Counted from the first letter of the stretch, positions 8,675 to 18,027 are shown. The stretch is 64,000 nt of DNA from Leisingera sp. SS27 (GCF_028368855.1 NZ_JAQNCY010000016.1:1-64000); one strand, 5' to 3'. A program made the numbers and translations. Notes: a model not told the origin generated them from the sequence alone.

Positions 8675-9574
8675 TTACTCTCCTCTCGATCCATCCAGGC
8701 GTTCCACCAAAAAGTCAACAAACGCGCGGATTTTGGGCGCAAGGTTCCGTTTTTCGGCAAATGTAACAGCAACATCCGCGTGGTCATGAATATATTCCGG
8801 GAACAGCCTGACAAGCTCGCCTGAGAACAGCTTTTCCGAAACCAGATATTCTGACAACCTTGCAATGCCCAGCCCCGCCAACACTGCCACATAGACGGCA
8901 TCGGCACTGTTGCCTTCAAAATTCCCGGTTGCCTCAACCGAGTATTTCTTGCCATCAAATTCAGCTTGCCAGTCATTCCTTTCGACCACATTTGATGTGC
9001 GGAGGCAGTTACAGTTAGCAAGGTCACTAAATTCTTCGGGCATGCCGTAGCGTTCCAAGTAAATGGGCGAAGCACACAGGATGCGCTCATTCTTCATTAT
9101 TCTCTTGGTTATGAAATCTGGATTTACGAATTGCTCACTCAAGTTGACCGCGACGTCGAAATTTTCCTCTTCCAATTCAACTTTGCGATCGGTGAGCTCC
9201 AACATGACGGTGACGTCCCGAAACTCGTCGAGAAACTTTGGAAGGAACGGGATCAGTTGAGATTTACCGAATGCGACACTAGACGCGACACGAAGAACAC
9301 CTTTTGGATGCGTATCAATGTGGTGTATGTGCGCTTCGGCCTCAAAAAACTTTTCCGCCATCGCGCTGCATTTTTCGTAGAATTCGCGACCTTCGTCGGT
9401 GACGTACACTCCCGTTTGAGTGCGGTGAAGTAACCGGCATCCGACGTGGTCTTCCAACTGCCTGATCTGTTTGCTGATCGCAGAAGGCGTTTGCCCATTC
9501 GAACGGGATGCCGCCGAAATACTTCCCAAGTCCACGACCTTCACAAAAGAAATCATCTGCGAGGAAATATCCAT
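8675..9574 (-). CDS. LysR-family transcriptional regulator
   Basis: A 299-aa LTTR with the N-terminal winged HTH (residues 1-60: SFVKVVDLGSISAASRSNGQ, then PSAISKQIRQLEDHVG) and a C-terminal periplasmic-binding-like effector domain. It resembles the DsdC/CrgA-like subgroup seen in many proteobacteria. It faces away from the DUF1127-like gene at 9815, with a 240-bp intergenic region that could hold its operator. Target genes cannot be stated. Confidence 0.88.
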   Translation of the reverse strand: MDISSQMISFVKVVDLGSISAASRSNGQTPSAISKQIRQLEDHVGCRLLHRTQTGVYVTDEGREFYEKCSAMAEKFFEAEAHIHHIDTHPKGVLRVASSVAFGKSQLIPFLPKFLDEFRDVTVMLELTDRKVELEEENFDVAVNLSEQFVNPDFITKRIMKNERILCASPIYLERYGMPEEFSDLANCNCLRTSNVVERNDWQAEFDGKKYSVEATGNFEGNSADAVYVAVLAGLGIARLSEYLVSEKLFSGELVRLFPEYIHDHADVAVTFAEKRNLAPKIRAFVDFLVERLDGSRGE

Positions 9575-9814
9575 ACCGGTTAGCTCCTTTCCAATTTGGA
9601 ATAGCCCCTATGCGCAATACACGGATTGGCAACACAGAGCTCAGCCCCTAATTTCTGCAGTGCAGCAAAACATACCGCAACGCAGCAAAAAGTAAAGAGT
9701 TCACCCAAATGCGATCACGACAACTTGCAAAAACGTTGTGCCAGAAACCGCATCTGAAGGTGCATCGGTGGCTCGGTCTGCAGCACGGTATGGCTGAATT
9801 TGAAGGGAAGAAAC

Positions 9815-10057
9815 ATGGAACAGAGTAGCAACTTAAAGAACATCTCTCACTTGCAGCACGCAGCAGTTGGTTTCGCAGTTCGCGTCACTTGCAAGGGCAA
9901 AGCGGTGTTAAATGACTTTTCAGACGCACTCACAAGTCTGCAAATCGGCAGAATGGAAACGGCGCTTCGTTCGATGTCTGATGACCAGCTGAAAAAAGCT
10001 GGCGTTAAGCGCCGCGATATCCCGCAGCACGCGAGATGCCTCCTTACGTGCAAATGA
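9815..10057 (+). CDS. Small DUF1127-like protein
   Basis: An 80-aa protein. Its C-terminal half (GRMETALRSMSDDQLKKAG followed by VKRRDIPQHA) fits the DUF1127 pattern of an aromatic/basic region, then L-D-L, then IG/AG-R-I. ATG 9815 with GAAGGGAAG upstream is preferred over the TTG five codons earlier. DUF1127 proteins are abundant in alphaproteobacteria and several act in RNA turnover or stress and phosphate responses. Match is moderate because the usual YRR/Arg-rich segment is weak. Confidence 0.6.
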   Translation: MEQSSNLKNISHLQHAAVGFAVRVTCKGKAVLNDFSDALTSLQIGRMETALRSMSDDQLKKAGVKRRDIPQHARCLLTCK

Positions 10058-10216
10058 GTTGAATGAGGTGTTAAACAAACGCGCTTTCCTCATCTGACGA
10101 AGAGACAAAGAATTGCCGATTTCGTTTGAAACGGCATTAAGCGGCGCAAGAAAAAGGTCCTCCCAAAGATATCTTTGCGTCGCACTTGACGGCTCCTACC
10201 CTGGGCCGACTCTACC

Positions 10217-10258
10217 AAGACCGGCCCTCTCTCCTCCTCCCAGGGGCCGGTCTTTTTA
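10217..10258 (+). terminator. Strong Rho-independent terminator
   Basis: AAGACCGGCCC (10217-10227) pairs with GGGCCGGTCTT (10244-10254), a perfect 11-bp GC-rich stem with a 16-nt pyrimidine loop, followed by TTTT. It closes the transcript from the DUF1127-like gene or a short unannotated RNA from 10060-10216. Confidence 0.88.
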
Positions 10259-10386
10259 CAATTTCAGAAAATCATCTGTTTTCGCGCTTAGTCGTTTGGC
10301 TTTGTTAAAGACTCAGAAAGTTCGAGCAACAGCTTCCTGACCTCATTTGTTCAAACCGGGTCCGCACAGACCATCTGATGAGACGA

Positions 10387-10422
10387 AAAGGTGTCTCAGT
10401 TTGTTTGAAATGAGACACCTTT
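10387..10422. promoter_or_regulatory. Inverted repeat AAAGGTGTCTCA-N12-TGAGACACCTTT (site A)
   Basis: Two perfect 12-bp arms, 10387-10398 and 10411-10422, 95 bp upstream of the VOC gene. The core TGTCTCA/TGAGACA recurs upstream of three other operons in this window (18.0, 31.6 and 37.5 kb). Position and symmetry fit an upstream activator site, with the two AcoR-like regulators encoded here as the obvious candidates. A hairpin in RNA is the alternative reading. Confidence 0.7.
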
Positions 10423-10516
10423 CGAGAGGTACCCCTTTCCGGCTTATTGGAACTTTTTCGATCCCGGGTGGTCAGCGATATTTGAGCGCGAGGAACAATC
10501 ATCATTGGAGGAAAAG

Positions 10517-11119
10517 ATGAAACGCCTGTTGAACCAAATTCGAAACCTGACATTGGGCCTGTTGGCTGGTTCTTTTGTATTTGTGCATGGGTCACAAGCC
10601 GGCATGCCCGGTATGCGCGGGTCGCAGCATCTTGGCATCACCGTGCCGAATGTGCAGGAAGCCGTGGATTTTTTTGTGGATGTCATCGGCTGTGAAGCCT
10701 TTTATTCGATCGGACCATTTGGTCCTTTTGAAGACGACTGGATGACCGTCAACCTCAACGTAAACGAAAAGGCAGTTATCAAAATTGCAACTCTGGTACG
10801 TTGTGGAAACGGCCCATCGCTTGAGGTTTTTGAGTATACGTCACCTGACCAAGACGCTGAACCGCCACAAAACAGCGATATCGGTGGCCATCACTTGGCA
10901 TTTTATGTCGATGACATGGACGCGGCTGTCGCATATCTGAAAGAGCAAAACGTCAAGGTTCTCGGTGAGCCGCACACGTTCACCGACACTGGGATGGAAG
11001 GTCTGACTTGGGTCTACTTCATGTCACCCTGGGGAATGCAGCTGGAAATCGTGAGTTACCCGTTCGGCCAAGGGTATGAGCGGACAACCGGCAGCCGGAT
11101 GTGGGATCCTCGCTACTAA
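10517..11119 (+). CDS. Exported VOC-superfamily (glyoxalase-like) protein
   Basis: A 200-aa protein with an N-terminal signal peptide (basic MKRLLNQIRN, hydrophobic LTLGLLAGSFVFV, likely cleavage after SQA near residue 28) followed by one glyoxalase/bleomycin-resistance/dioxygenase fold. Putative metal ligands are His in SQHLGITV, Glu in PSLEVFEY, His in GGHHLAFYV and Glu in MQLEIVSYP. ATG 10517 follows GGAGG by 6 bp; the upstream TTG is less likely. Likely co-transcribed with the HupE-like gene 70 bp downstream. A periplasmic location is inferred; substrate unknown. Confidence 0.82.
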   Translation: MKRLLNQIRNLTLGLLAGSFVFVHGSQAGMPGMRGSQHLGITVPNVQEAVDFFVDVIGCEAFYSIGPFGPFEDDWMTVNLNVNEKAVIKIATLVRCGNGPSLEVFEYTSPDQDAEPPQNSDIGGHHLAFYVDDMDAAVAYLKEQNVKVLGEPHTFTDTGMEGLTWVYFMSPWGMQLEIVSYPFGQGYERTTGSRMWDPRY

Positions 11120-11189
11120 ATCGGAGGATCAACGAATTGAGGCCGGGTTAAGTACCCGGCCTTGCATTTGCAAAAGGGGAGGTTGTGCA

Positions 11190-12473
11190 ATGTCAATTAA
11201 AGGTAGCCAAGGTAGCCAAATTACAAAAGTGATGTGTCGCGTCGGTCTGACGCTCTTGATGACGCTCTTTGCCATCCCGAGCCTCGCCCATTTCGAACAA
11301 TTTGAACCACGTGTTGTCTTTGCCGGCGAGGTTGAAGGCAAGTTACGCGTCTTCGTCCGGATGCCCCTTGGGCTGGCATTGCTGCCCGCGGACTGGAAAA
11401 GTATAGACGACGTTCGAGATTTGCCGTTCCTTATCAAGCATGAAACTGAGGATGGCCCCACGTATCTTGTGGATCGCGACGCATTGGCTGCCTCTCCAGA
11501 GAAACCGGCACAAAGTATTTTGGCCGGGCACCGTTTCTGGATCGACGGCCAGGAGATCAGCCAACCCGAGCTGGGGCGGGCGCGGATCGCCACACAGAAT
11601 ACCCTGCCGCAATTCAGCACAATGAAAAGCGCAAACTCAGGTCTTCCCGACCGTTTCATTGCCACTGAAACCGGCGAAATCGACCTTTTTGACGCCACAT
11701 TGGATGTCGAATTTATACTGGCGGATGCTGGGGCCAACATCGAGAGTTTCAAGGTCGTAAGCACGCTTGGCAAGGATTTCGATACCATCGACCGGCTGGC
11801 CAATGTTGTGACCTTTTATGGAGCCGGCAAACCGGCTCGGCAAACTACCATTGGCGCATTGGATATCACCTTTGGCGACGCGCCCGAAGAGATCGGCAGC
11901 GTTATCAATCAGCTTCTGCACGGCGCCAAACATATCATGAAAGGTCTCGATCACGTTCTGATCATCGCACTAATCGCTTTGACTGCTTCAAGCTGGGTTG
12001 TCGTTCTTCGGAATGCGACCGGCTTCACCGTTGGCCATTCGATTACGCTGGCCCTGGGCGCCTATGGTTTTTTCCCATCCGCGGGATGGTTTGCGCCGAT
12101 GGCAGAAATCTTTATCGCCGCGACGATCCTGTTTGGTGCCTGGCACATCATCAGGGAAAGACATCGCTCTCTCGGGCTCTATGCCGTGTTTGCAATCGGA
12201 TTGGTCCATGGGGTTGGCTTTTCGTTCGCGTTGGAAGGTGTTTTGCAGGCGTCGGGCGATCACGCCCTGCTGACGCTGTTGTTCTTCAACCTTGGCGTTG
12301 AACTGGGTCAGATCGCTGTCTATCTGGCCTTCCTGCCCATCCTGCTTCTTCTGGACCGTCTGGCCAAGCCTCGCGAAGCAGCGTGGCAAGGCGCGGTAGC
12401 TGTCGGGATGATGGCGATTTCTGCCTACTGGGTTTTCGATCGCGGCTCTGACTTTGTTGGCGCCGTGCTCTGA
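11190..12473 (+). CDS. HupE/UreJ-family membrane protein with exported N-terminal domain
   Basis: About 427 aa. A signal peptide (LTLLMTLFAIPSLA) leads into an extracytoplasmic domain of about 230 residues, then a C-terminal HupE/UreJ_2 membrane domain with some six helices, starting LLHGAKHIMKGLDHVLIIAL and containing the conserved FTVGHSITL and GLVHGVGFSFAL. HupE/UreJ proteins are linked to nickel/cobalt uptake, but this two-domain form is widespread without hydrogenase or urease. ATG 11190 has AGGGGAGG upstream. It follows the exported VOC gene in one operon below operator site A. Metal supply to that VOC protein is possible but only inferred. Confidence 0.78.
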   Translation: MSIKGSQGSQITKVMCRVGLTLLMTLFAIPSLAHFEQFEPRVVFAGEVEGKLRVFVRMPLGLALLPADWKSIDDVRDLPFLIKHETEDGPTYLVDRDALAASPEKPAQSILAGHRFWIDGQEISQPELGRARIATQNTLPQFSTMKSANSGLPDRFIATETGEIDLFDATLDVEFILADAGANIESFKVVSTLGKDFDTIDRLANVVTFYGAGKPARQTTIGALDITFGDAPEEIGSVINQLLHGAKHIMKGLDHVLIIALIALTASSWVVVLRNATGFTVGHSITLALGAYGFFPSAGWFAPMAEIFIAATILFGAWHIIRERHRSLGLYAVFAIGLVHGVGFSFALEGVLQASGDHALLTLLFFNLGVELGQIAVYLAFLPILLLLDRLAKPREAAWQGAVAVGMMAISAYWVFDRGSDFVGAVL

Positions 12474-12736
12474 CTAGGCCATCCTACACTCTGATCAGGA
12501 GCATGCTTTTTTCAATCTGACCAAACCCAGCACATCGCCCGAAACGTCCTTCAATCTTCGTCGAGGGTTTTGAGTGTCGAGCGCTGAAGTCGAACCACGG
12601 ACCGGACAATCCCAGTCGACACAAGGGCGGCGGATTTTCGAGTGTAGCAGAGGGAAATCGCTCAGGAGATTAGATCTGCTGCCCAGAAGGCAAGAAATCA
12701 AGTTAAATTAGTCAGTTACCAGAGGAGCTTATATTC
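12474..12736. other. Intergenic region between HupE-like gene and regulator 1
   Basis: A 263-bp stretch with no gene or clear terminator. It ends with AGAGGAGC, the ribosome binding site of the following regulator. Confidence 0.5.
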
Positions 12737-14572
12737 TTGTCAAAAAAATGGACTCCCAAGCCGATCCGCGCAACAATTGAGGAAAAGCGATTACCAGCTA
12801 AGCCAGATGAGCTGCAGGAAGTAACTGAGATGACAATTTTCTCGCGGAGCACCGCAATAGAAAAGCTTGTGCGGACCTCAAAAGAACGGTGCAGATCGCA
12901 ACACGGTCTTGTGTCCGTCAACGCCAATCCCGTTCTGAGATTGCAGAGCAACGAATTGTCGCAACGGCGCGAGAAGTTTTTGGATCAAATTGGCGGTGCC
13001 GCGGCAGAACTCGACAAATCCACGCTACTGCCCCATCGGTCACGCTATTGCATGCTGGTGTCCGACGCAGATGGCATTGTAATCGAGTCCTACATCCCTG
13101 AAGGACTCGAGGCGGAGTTTCAACGCAGCGGTCTTGCCGTTGGCGGGCTTTGGGATGAACGCGTTGCGGGCACCAATGGTATCGACCTGGCGTCAAAATC
13201 CGGACGCGCGGTTACCGTAACCGGCAAAGATCACTTCCATAGTTGTTTTTATGATTTCGCCTGCAGTTCGGCACCTCTTACAGATGCCGAAGACAACCTG
13301 ATTGGGACCGTCACGCTTGTCGGGTCCACCCGCCGAAGAGCTGAAGAAATCGCGATGTGCGAACAGTCATTGCGACGAGCGTCCCGCCAATTCAAATCAC
13401 GGCTGTTCAGATCATTCCACGCTGAAAGAATGACCGCGCGTATCATGTCCCGCGACCCAGAAACGCGGCGCTCTTACGAAACGCTTGTCGCCTGTAACGA
13501 GGAAGGTGTGATTGTTTCGCACTTGCCTCTTTGGCGATCTGGAGAGCAGCCGCTAGAACACAAAGGTATTGTCGGAAAACACCTAACGGATTTGTCTGGT
13601 ATGGGCCTAGCCATCAACGTGCGAGGCCCTGCGATTGTACCCCCAAAGCGCAGAGTGAGTCAGCCAGAACATCAGCAGACCCTGCCACTCGTCCGCAAAG
13701 ACACCAAGCTTGGACGATTTGCTGGCCAGGGTGGCGATTGCTCGGTCCTGGCCGAACGCGCACGCAAGTTAGCCGCACATCGCGTCCCACTCCTCCTTTG
13801 CGGTGAACCGGGTGTGGGAACAGAGGAAATTGCTCGCGCACTTATCGAAGATCAAAAGCTCGAATCACCCATGGGGTTGGCTCTGGACGCCGACCGGATT
13901 GCATCGGCGTCGGAACTGGCTGAAGCATTGAACAGCCTGCAATTCTTGTGTGAATACCCGATCAACGACCACACTCCGACGCTGATCCTGCAAAATGTTG
14001 ACAAACTATCTGGTGACGCTCAGTTGAAGTTAGAGACCTTCCTAGCTTCGGCAGAAGACGAACAAGGAGTAGAGACCCGTGAGCGCAAGCCTCTGCTTTT
14101 GTTCACGGCTAATGGCACCTGGGACGATCTTGAAACGGGTGGCAGATTAGGACGTAATCTTCTCTACCTGATGGGGCAGTCGGTGCTGGAATTGCCGCCA
14201 CTGCGGATGAGAGACAAGGCCATCGTGTTGGACGATTTTCTGGCGAACGACGTGGCCCGACCTGCCCAGGTCTCGGATCAGGCACGAGAGGTTTTGCTGA
14301 GTTACGACTGGCCGGGGAACAATCGTGAGATGCGTGCTGTTATTCGCGAAGCTCTGATTTGCGGGAATGGGAATAGGATCAACGCGACCGACTTGCCTGA
14401 CCGTTTGTCGAACCGCCGCACCAAACCTGAAGCAGCGTCGCTCCGCGCATCGCTCAGCGAAGCGCTGGACAGTTCTGATTGGAATGTCACAAAAGCGGCG
14501 AAACTTCTCGGCAAAAGCCGTGCGACGGTTAATCGCTGGATCGCCGCCGAAGGCCTTCAGCGTCCGGATTAA
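12737..14572 (+). CDS. AcoR-like Fis-family regulator with degenerate AAA+ domain (regulator 1)
   Basis: A 611-aa protein with a GAF-type sensor (about 100-230: YCMLVSDADGIVIESY, then GTNGIDLASKSGRAVTVTGKDHF), a central NtrC-like AAA+ region (about 315-510) and a C-terminal Fis HTH (DWNVTKAAKLLGKSRATVNRW). The ATPase is degraded: Walker A reads GEPGVGTE with Thr for Lys, Walker B reads LILQNVDK without the DE pair, and no GAFTGA loop exists. It is unlikely to activate sigma-54 promoters in the usual way. TTG 12737 follows AGAGGAG; an internal ATG at 12830 is the alternative. It lies inside the regulon marked by TGTCTCA repeats. Confidence 0.85.
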   Translation: MSKKWTPKPIRATIEEKRLPAKPDELQEVTEMTIFSRSTAIEKLVRTSKERCRSQHGLVSVNANPVLRLQSNELSQRREKFLDQIGGAAAELDKSTLLPHRSRYCMLVSDADGIVIESYIPEGLEAEFQRSGLAVGGLWDERVAGTNGIDLASKSGRAVTVTGKDHFHSCFYDFACSSAPLTDAEDNLIGTVTLVGSTRRRAEEIAMCEQSLRRASRQFKSRLFRSFHAERMTARIMSRDPETRRSYETLVACNEEGVIVSHLPLWRSGEQPLEHKGIVGKHLTDLSGMGLAINVRGPAIVPPKRRVSQPEHQQTLPLVRKDTKLGRFAGQGGDCSVLAERARKLAAHRVPLLLCGEPGVGTEEIARALIEDQKLESPMGLALDADRIASASELAEALNSLQFLCEYPINDHTPTLILQNVDKLSGDAQLKLETFLASAEDEQGVETRERKPLLLFTANGTWDDLETGGRLGRNLLYLMGQSVLELPPLRMRDKAIVLDDFLANDVARPAQVSDQAREVLLSYDWPGNNREMRAVIREALICGNGNRINATDLPDRLSNRRTKPEAASLRASLSEALDSSDWNVTKAAKLLGKSRATVNRWIAAEGLQRPD

Positions 14573-14577
14573 AAGAA

Positions 14578-14601
14578 CGGCCAGGCGATAACACCTGGCC
14601 G
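14578..14601. terminator. Hairpin terminator between convergent genes
   Basis: CGGCCAGG (14578-14585) pairs with CCTGGCCG (14594-14601), 8-bp stem and 8-nt loop, between the stops of regulator 1 (+) and the GMC gene (-). T-rich sequence follows on the plus side only weakly (CTTCTATTT). Confidence 0.65.
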
Positions 14602-14629
14602 CTTCTATTTCAGACCTTTAAACTAATGC

Positions 14630-16207
14630 TTAGATGTTCTGAGCATTCATTTCCTGTGCGATGTATTCCGCTTGACGGATCGCCAGAGCAACAATCGTCA
14701 ATGTCGGGTTACAAGCCGCAGACGAAGTGAACTGGCTGCCGTCTGAGACGAACAGGTTGTCAATGTCATGAGCCTGCCCATAGGCATTCACAACGCCCTT
14801 GTCGGCATCTGCATGCATCCGGTTCGTTCCCATATTGTGCGTCGCCGGGTACGCGGGCAATTCATAGACATCGGTCGCACCAACGGCTTCGTAAATCTGT
14901 GCGCTTGTTTCGTACATATGCGCCGTCATTTCGTAGTCGTTGTTATGTGGGGTCTTGGATACGATCGGAGCCGGCAAACCATATTGGTCCACTTCGCTAT
15001 CGTGGAGCGTAATTGCGTTGCGCTCCTGTGCAAGGTCCTCACCCAGTACCCAGACGCCTGACATCTTGTCATAGTTTTCAAGCGCTCCGGCGACACTGCG
15101 GCCCCAACCAGTGTTCCCTGGCTCCAGGAAGGCCGCCATGAAGGGCAGGCCCAGAGACAGGAACTCTAAATAGTAGCCCCCGCTGAATCCACGCGCAGGA
15201 TCGTGATAGACCTCGTCACCCACAATACCGGCAACCGACGTTCCGCGGAACATATGGACCTTCTCAGGTAGAGCCGCGTACACGCCGCCTGTGGTGTGGT
15301 TCATGTAGTTCTTGCCGACCTGACCCGAAGAGTTAGCCAGCCCGTCGGGGAACATCGACGAAGCAGAGTTGAGCAGCAAACGCGGACTTTCTATCGAGTT
15401 GCCAGCCACACAAACAATCCGCGCCTTTTGCAGGTGTTGATTACCGTCTTTGTCGGCATAGAGTACGCCCGAGGCTTTGCCGTCTTCGTCATGCTCGACT
15501 TTCAGAACCATGGCATCGGTGCGGATCTCGCACAGACCGGTTTCTTCTGCCCGCGGCAATTCGGTGTACATGGTGGACCATTTCGCGCCAATCGCGCAGC
15601 CTTGCATACAGAAGCCGATCTGCTGACACTGCGGACGATCATCTCGCTCGACCGAATTGATGGCCATTGGACCCGAGTTGTAGTCGGTGCGGCCGGTCCG
15701 GCGGCAACCTTCGGCCAGAACGCGGAAACCGTTGTTCCAAGGTAGGTGCGGCATACCCGTTGTCTTGCCCGTCACACCCATCTTGAGCTCGGCCTTTTCG
15801 TACCACGGTGTCATTTCATCGAGGTCGATTGGCCAGTCTTCCACATTGGCTCCATCGATCGCACCATAGTTTGTGCGCGTTTTAAACTCAAAATCCTTGA
15901 AGCGCAGCGCAACGCCTGCCCAATGATTTGTTGAACCCCCATATCCCTTGACGATCCATGCCGGTAACGTCGGGTGATTAACAGATCCATGCCAGCCACC
16001 ACCCGAGTAACGCTTGTCCAGCCAGGAAATCTTGCTAAACATCGCCCACTCATCGTTTTCGATGTCCCCGATGTCAAAACGCTTCCCTGCTTCGAGGACA
16101 ACGGATTTGACGCCTTTTTGAGCAAGCTCGTTGGCAAGCGTACCACCGCCCGCGCCAGAGCCAATGATGACGACTACGCTGTCGTCGTTCAGTTCAAATT
16201 GTGCCAT
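14630..16207 (-). CDS. GMC-family dehydrogenase, large subunit
   Basis: A 525-aa flavoprotein. The N-terminal Rossmann motif IIGSGAGGGTLANELA and ALEAGKRF-like Glu bind FAD; the middle has KGYGGSTNHWAGVALRF; the C-terminus has ATHNMGTNRMHAD and the AACNPTLTIVALAIRQAEY block. ATG 16207 is chosen because the longer frame upstream overlaps the small-subunit gene. The gene follows, by 10 bp, a Tat-signal protein of the gluconate 2-dehydrogenase subunit 3 family; such pairs form periplasmic alcohol or sugar dehydrogenases that pass electrons to cytochrome c. No cytochrome gene is adjacent. Substrate unknown. Confidence 0.9.
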   Translation of the reverse strand: MAQFELNDDSVVVIIGSGAGGGTLANELAQKGVKSVVLEAGKRFDIGDIENDEWAMFSKISWLDKRYSGGGWHGSVNHPTLPAWIVKGYGGSTNHWAGVALRFKDFEFKTRTNYGAIDGANVEDWPIDLDEMTPWYEKAELKMGVTGKTTGMPHLPWNNGFRVLAEGCRRTGRTDYNSGPMAINSVERDDRPQCQQIGFCMQGCAIGAKWSTMYTELPRAEETGLCEIRTDAMVLKVEHDEDGKASGVLYADKDGNQHLQKARIVCVAGNSIESPRLLLNSASSMFPDGLANSSGQVGKNYMNHTTGGVYAALPEKVHMFRGTSVAGIVGDEVYHDPARGFSGGYYLEFLSLGLPFMAAFLEPGNTGWGRSVAGALENYDKMSGVWVLGEDLAQERNAITLHDSEVDQYGLPAPIVSKTPHNNDYEMTAHMYETSAQIYEAVGATDVYELPAYPATHNMGTNRMHADADKGVVNAYGQAHDIDNLFVSDGSQFTSSAACNPTLTIVALAIRQAEYIAQEMNAQNI

Positions 16208-16217
16208 TTTTGTCCCC

Positions 16218-16811
16218 TTATCCCTGAACTTCAGCCATGCGCTCTTCAAGGGTTGGGCCCTCTGGAACGAATGTGATGTCGGAGAAGCCCCGGTCGATGT
16301 AACCGCCGTGTTCAACGGAGGAACCCTGATACCCAAAGAGCGGCCAGATGTCCTTGTTATCATAAATGCCGAAATATGCGGTCCAGCGAACGCCCTGGAA
16401 AAATCCCTCATGCTGGAAGTGGCGCAGAACGCCTTCACGCGCATCAGCATCTTCCAATTCCGCATAAGGCTTGCCGTAAAGCGCTTGCGACTGTTCGTCG
16501 ATTTTTGCAAGGCCTGCCTTCAGATCATCCGCGGACTCTGGATTTTCGTCTGCATTCTTACCAATTGTCGCAACGATCGCTTCGTAATGCGACAGTTCTA
16601 ACAGCCCAGGATGCGGATAAATATCCTGAACCATCCGAAGCAACATTGTGCCTTGAGCTTCATTGATTGACGCAGCGGATGCGATTGAGGCACCTCCCAG
16701 CATCGCGCTCGTAGTGACACCTGCCATTGTTGTTGTCATCAAGAACATGCGGCGACTTAGACCTTCATGTTCCTTTCGGTTTTTTTTGAATGGGTGGAAC
16801 CTAATGTTCAT
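16218..16811 (-). CDS. Gluconate 2-dehydrogenase subunit 3 family protein (Tat-exported small subunit)
   Basis: A 197-aa protein with a twin-arginine signal (GLSRRMFLMTT then hydrophobic MAGVTTSAMLGGASIASA). The remainder fits the gluconate_2-dh3 family, containing YPHPGLLELSHYEAIV and GWTAYFGIYDN-like blocks. Such subunits carry the folded GMC flavosubunit across the membrane by hitch-hiking on the Tat signal, which the partner lacks. It lies directly upstream of the GMC gene and 31 bp downstream of the LplA-like gene in one minus-strand operon. Confidence 0.88.
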   Translation of the reverse strand: MNIRFHPFKKNRKEHEGLSRRMFLMTTTMAGVTTSAMLGGASIASAASINEAQGTMLLRMVQDIYPHPGLLELSHYEAIVATIGKNADENPESADDLKAGLAKIDEQSQALYGKPYAELEDADAREGVLRHFQHEGFFQGVRWTAYFGIYDNKDIWPLFGYQGSSVEHGGYIDRGFSDITFVPEGPTLEERMAEVQG

Positions 16812-16842
16812 GTCTTCTCCTCCTCAGGATGATTGCTGACGG

Positions 16843-17568
16843 TCATGCCGCCAATTTTTTCTGGTCAACAAGCGCGGTCAGACGGTCCTCTGCCGCCCTT
16901 GCCAGCGCACCAAGAAATGAGTGAAACATCATGCCAGGGGCCAACAGCGCATCCATCGCGATGCGAGGGTGCCGGGCCGCTCCTGTCCTGTTGGATGTCA
17001 TGGCCTCTTCGATTTTAGCCAGAGTCGCAAAAGGCGATGTGTCGACGTGAATGGTGGCGCGCAGCAGAGCTACCCGTCCATTCGGGGTGACGGATGATTG
17101 CTGCGTGAACCATCCAAATTTTTGTCCGTTTGACAGAAAGTCTAAAACCACCCTTTCGGGTGCGTCTTCGTTGATCGCTATTTCCGAGTCGATCTCAAAC
17201 CGTCTGAGCGCTTCGGCAATCGTATCGAAGACAATGCGGCACCCTGTACCAGCTTCGAAATTGTCGGGGTACGGGACAACCATGGCCATATTCATCAGCC
17301 CTGGCCCTTGGGCCTCGAACTTTTCGACACCCTCGCGATGCACAACAGTCCAACCTGCGCTTTTCGCAAGCGTGGAGATATTGCCGCCATCACTGCGATT
17401 TGTTGGCTGCACCAACGTGGGCTCGTCAGATTGCCAGAACAAAAGCGACGGCTTGCCCATATGCAATAAGGCCGCCTCTCGCGCGAAACCGTCTGACGCG
17501 GTCTTGAAACCAGCTGCGATCATGGCCGTTGGCCTTCTAAAATGGTGATATTTGTTGTCACCTTGCAC
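16843..17568 (-). CDS. Divergent lipoate-protein ligase A-like protein
   Basis: A 241-aa protein that aligns by eye with the LplA homologue at 33561-34313: FWQSDEPTLVQPTN matches IWQTEQCLVVPRG, and the C-terminal NGQKFGWFTQQSS matches DNQKLVGTAQRW, which holds the lipoyl-AMP-binding Lys. The RTGGG segment is degraded to HREGVEKFEAQGPG. The family transfers lipoate or octanoate to lipoyl domains. Here it is the first gene of the GMC dehydrogenase operon, which encodes no lipoyl protein, so its acceptor may be the free lipoyl domain at 34999-35232. Ligase activity is doubtful because the glycine-rich loop is lost. Confidence 0.62.
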   Translation of the reverse strand: MQGDNKYHHFRRPTAMIAAGFKTASDGFAREAALLHMGKPSLLFWQSDEPTLVQPTNRSDGGNISTLAKSAGWTVVHREGVEKFEAQGPGLMNMAMVVPYPDNFEAGTGCRIVFDTIAEALRRFEIDSEIAINEDAPERVVLDFLSNGQKFGWFTQQSSVTPNGRVALLRATIHVDTSPFATLAKIEEAMTSNRTGAARHPRIAMDALLAPGMMFHSFLGALARAAEDRLTALVDQKKLAA

Positions 17569-18001
17569 ATCCCTCGTTTCGCCATCCCGGCCCTCCGGGA
17601 AGTTCAGCTTTCGGTGGAAGAGCAGGACAAATCAGCCGCAGGCCCTGACAGCGCAGAGACTGTAGTTGAGTGCAAACTTTGCGCGTGCGCGCTCAGCAGT
17701 CAGACTCATTGCATCGCGCAGATGAGCGAGCTTTGCACTCCAAGTATCCATCCAAGATCCAGCGGTTGGTTGACCCGGGCAACACAGCTGTCAAATGGCA
17801 GTCCCAAATTTGGACAGGTGCCGATGACAATGTTTCAATGGCATTCTTAACACGTTGGCTTTTGAGTGCTTATTCACTGTACAATGTTAGCACCCAATTC
17901 GATGGCTACTTGTTGTCCTCCCATTTCCTCGATGCAATGCTGCCGTGTTCCATCCCGAGAATAAAAGGTTAATGATCCCAGTCTGCTGAGTGCTTCAAAA
18001 C
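17569..18001. other. Long leader region upstream of the LplA-like/GMC operon
   Basis: A 433-bp region with no supported gene. Short open frames are present, but none has protein-like composition or a convincing ribosome binding site. It presumably carries the promoter and a long 5' leader for the minus-strand operon, with operator site B at its far end. Confidence 0.5.
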
Positions 18002-18027
18002 TGTCTCATTTGAGCGAGCGTGAGACA
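18002..18027. promoter_or_regulatory. Inverted repeat TGTCTCA-N12-TGAGACA (site B)
   Basis: TGTCTCA at 18002-18008 and TGAGACA at 18021-18027 with the same 12-bp spacing as site A. It lies between the divergent LplA-like/GMC operon and the 3' end of the TetR gene, about 435 bp upstream of the first operon gene. Confidence 0.65.

Noticed and set aside
10113-10340. 75-aa plus-strand ORF
   Set aside because: It runs through a strong terminator and has no protein-like pattern.
10387-10422. Reading of site A as a terminator for the upstream gene
   Set aside because: A good terminator already exists at 10217-10258, there is no T-run, and the core repeats before three other operons.
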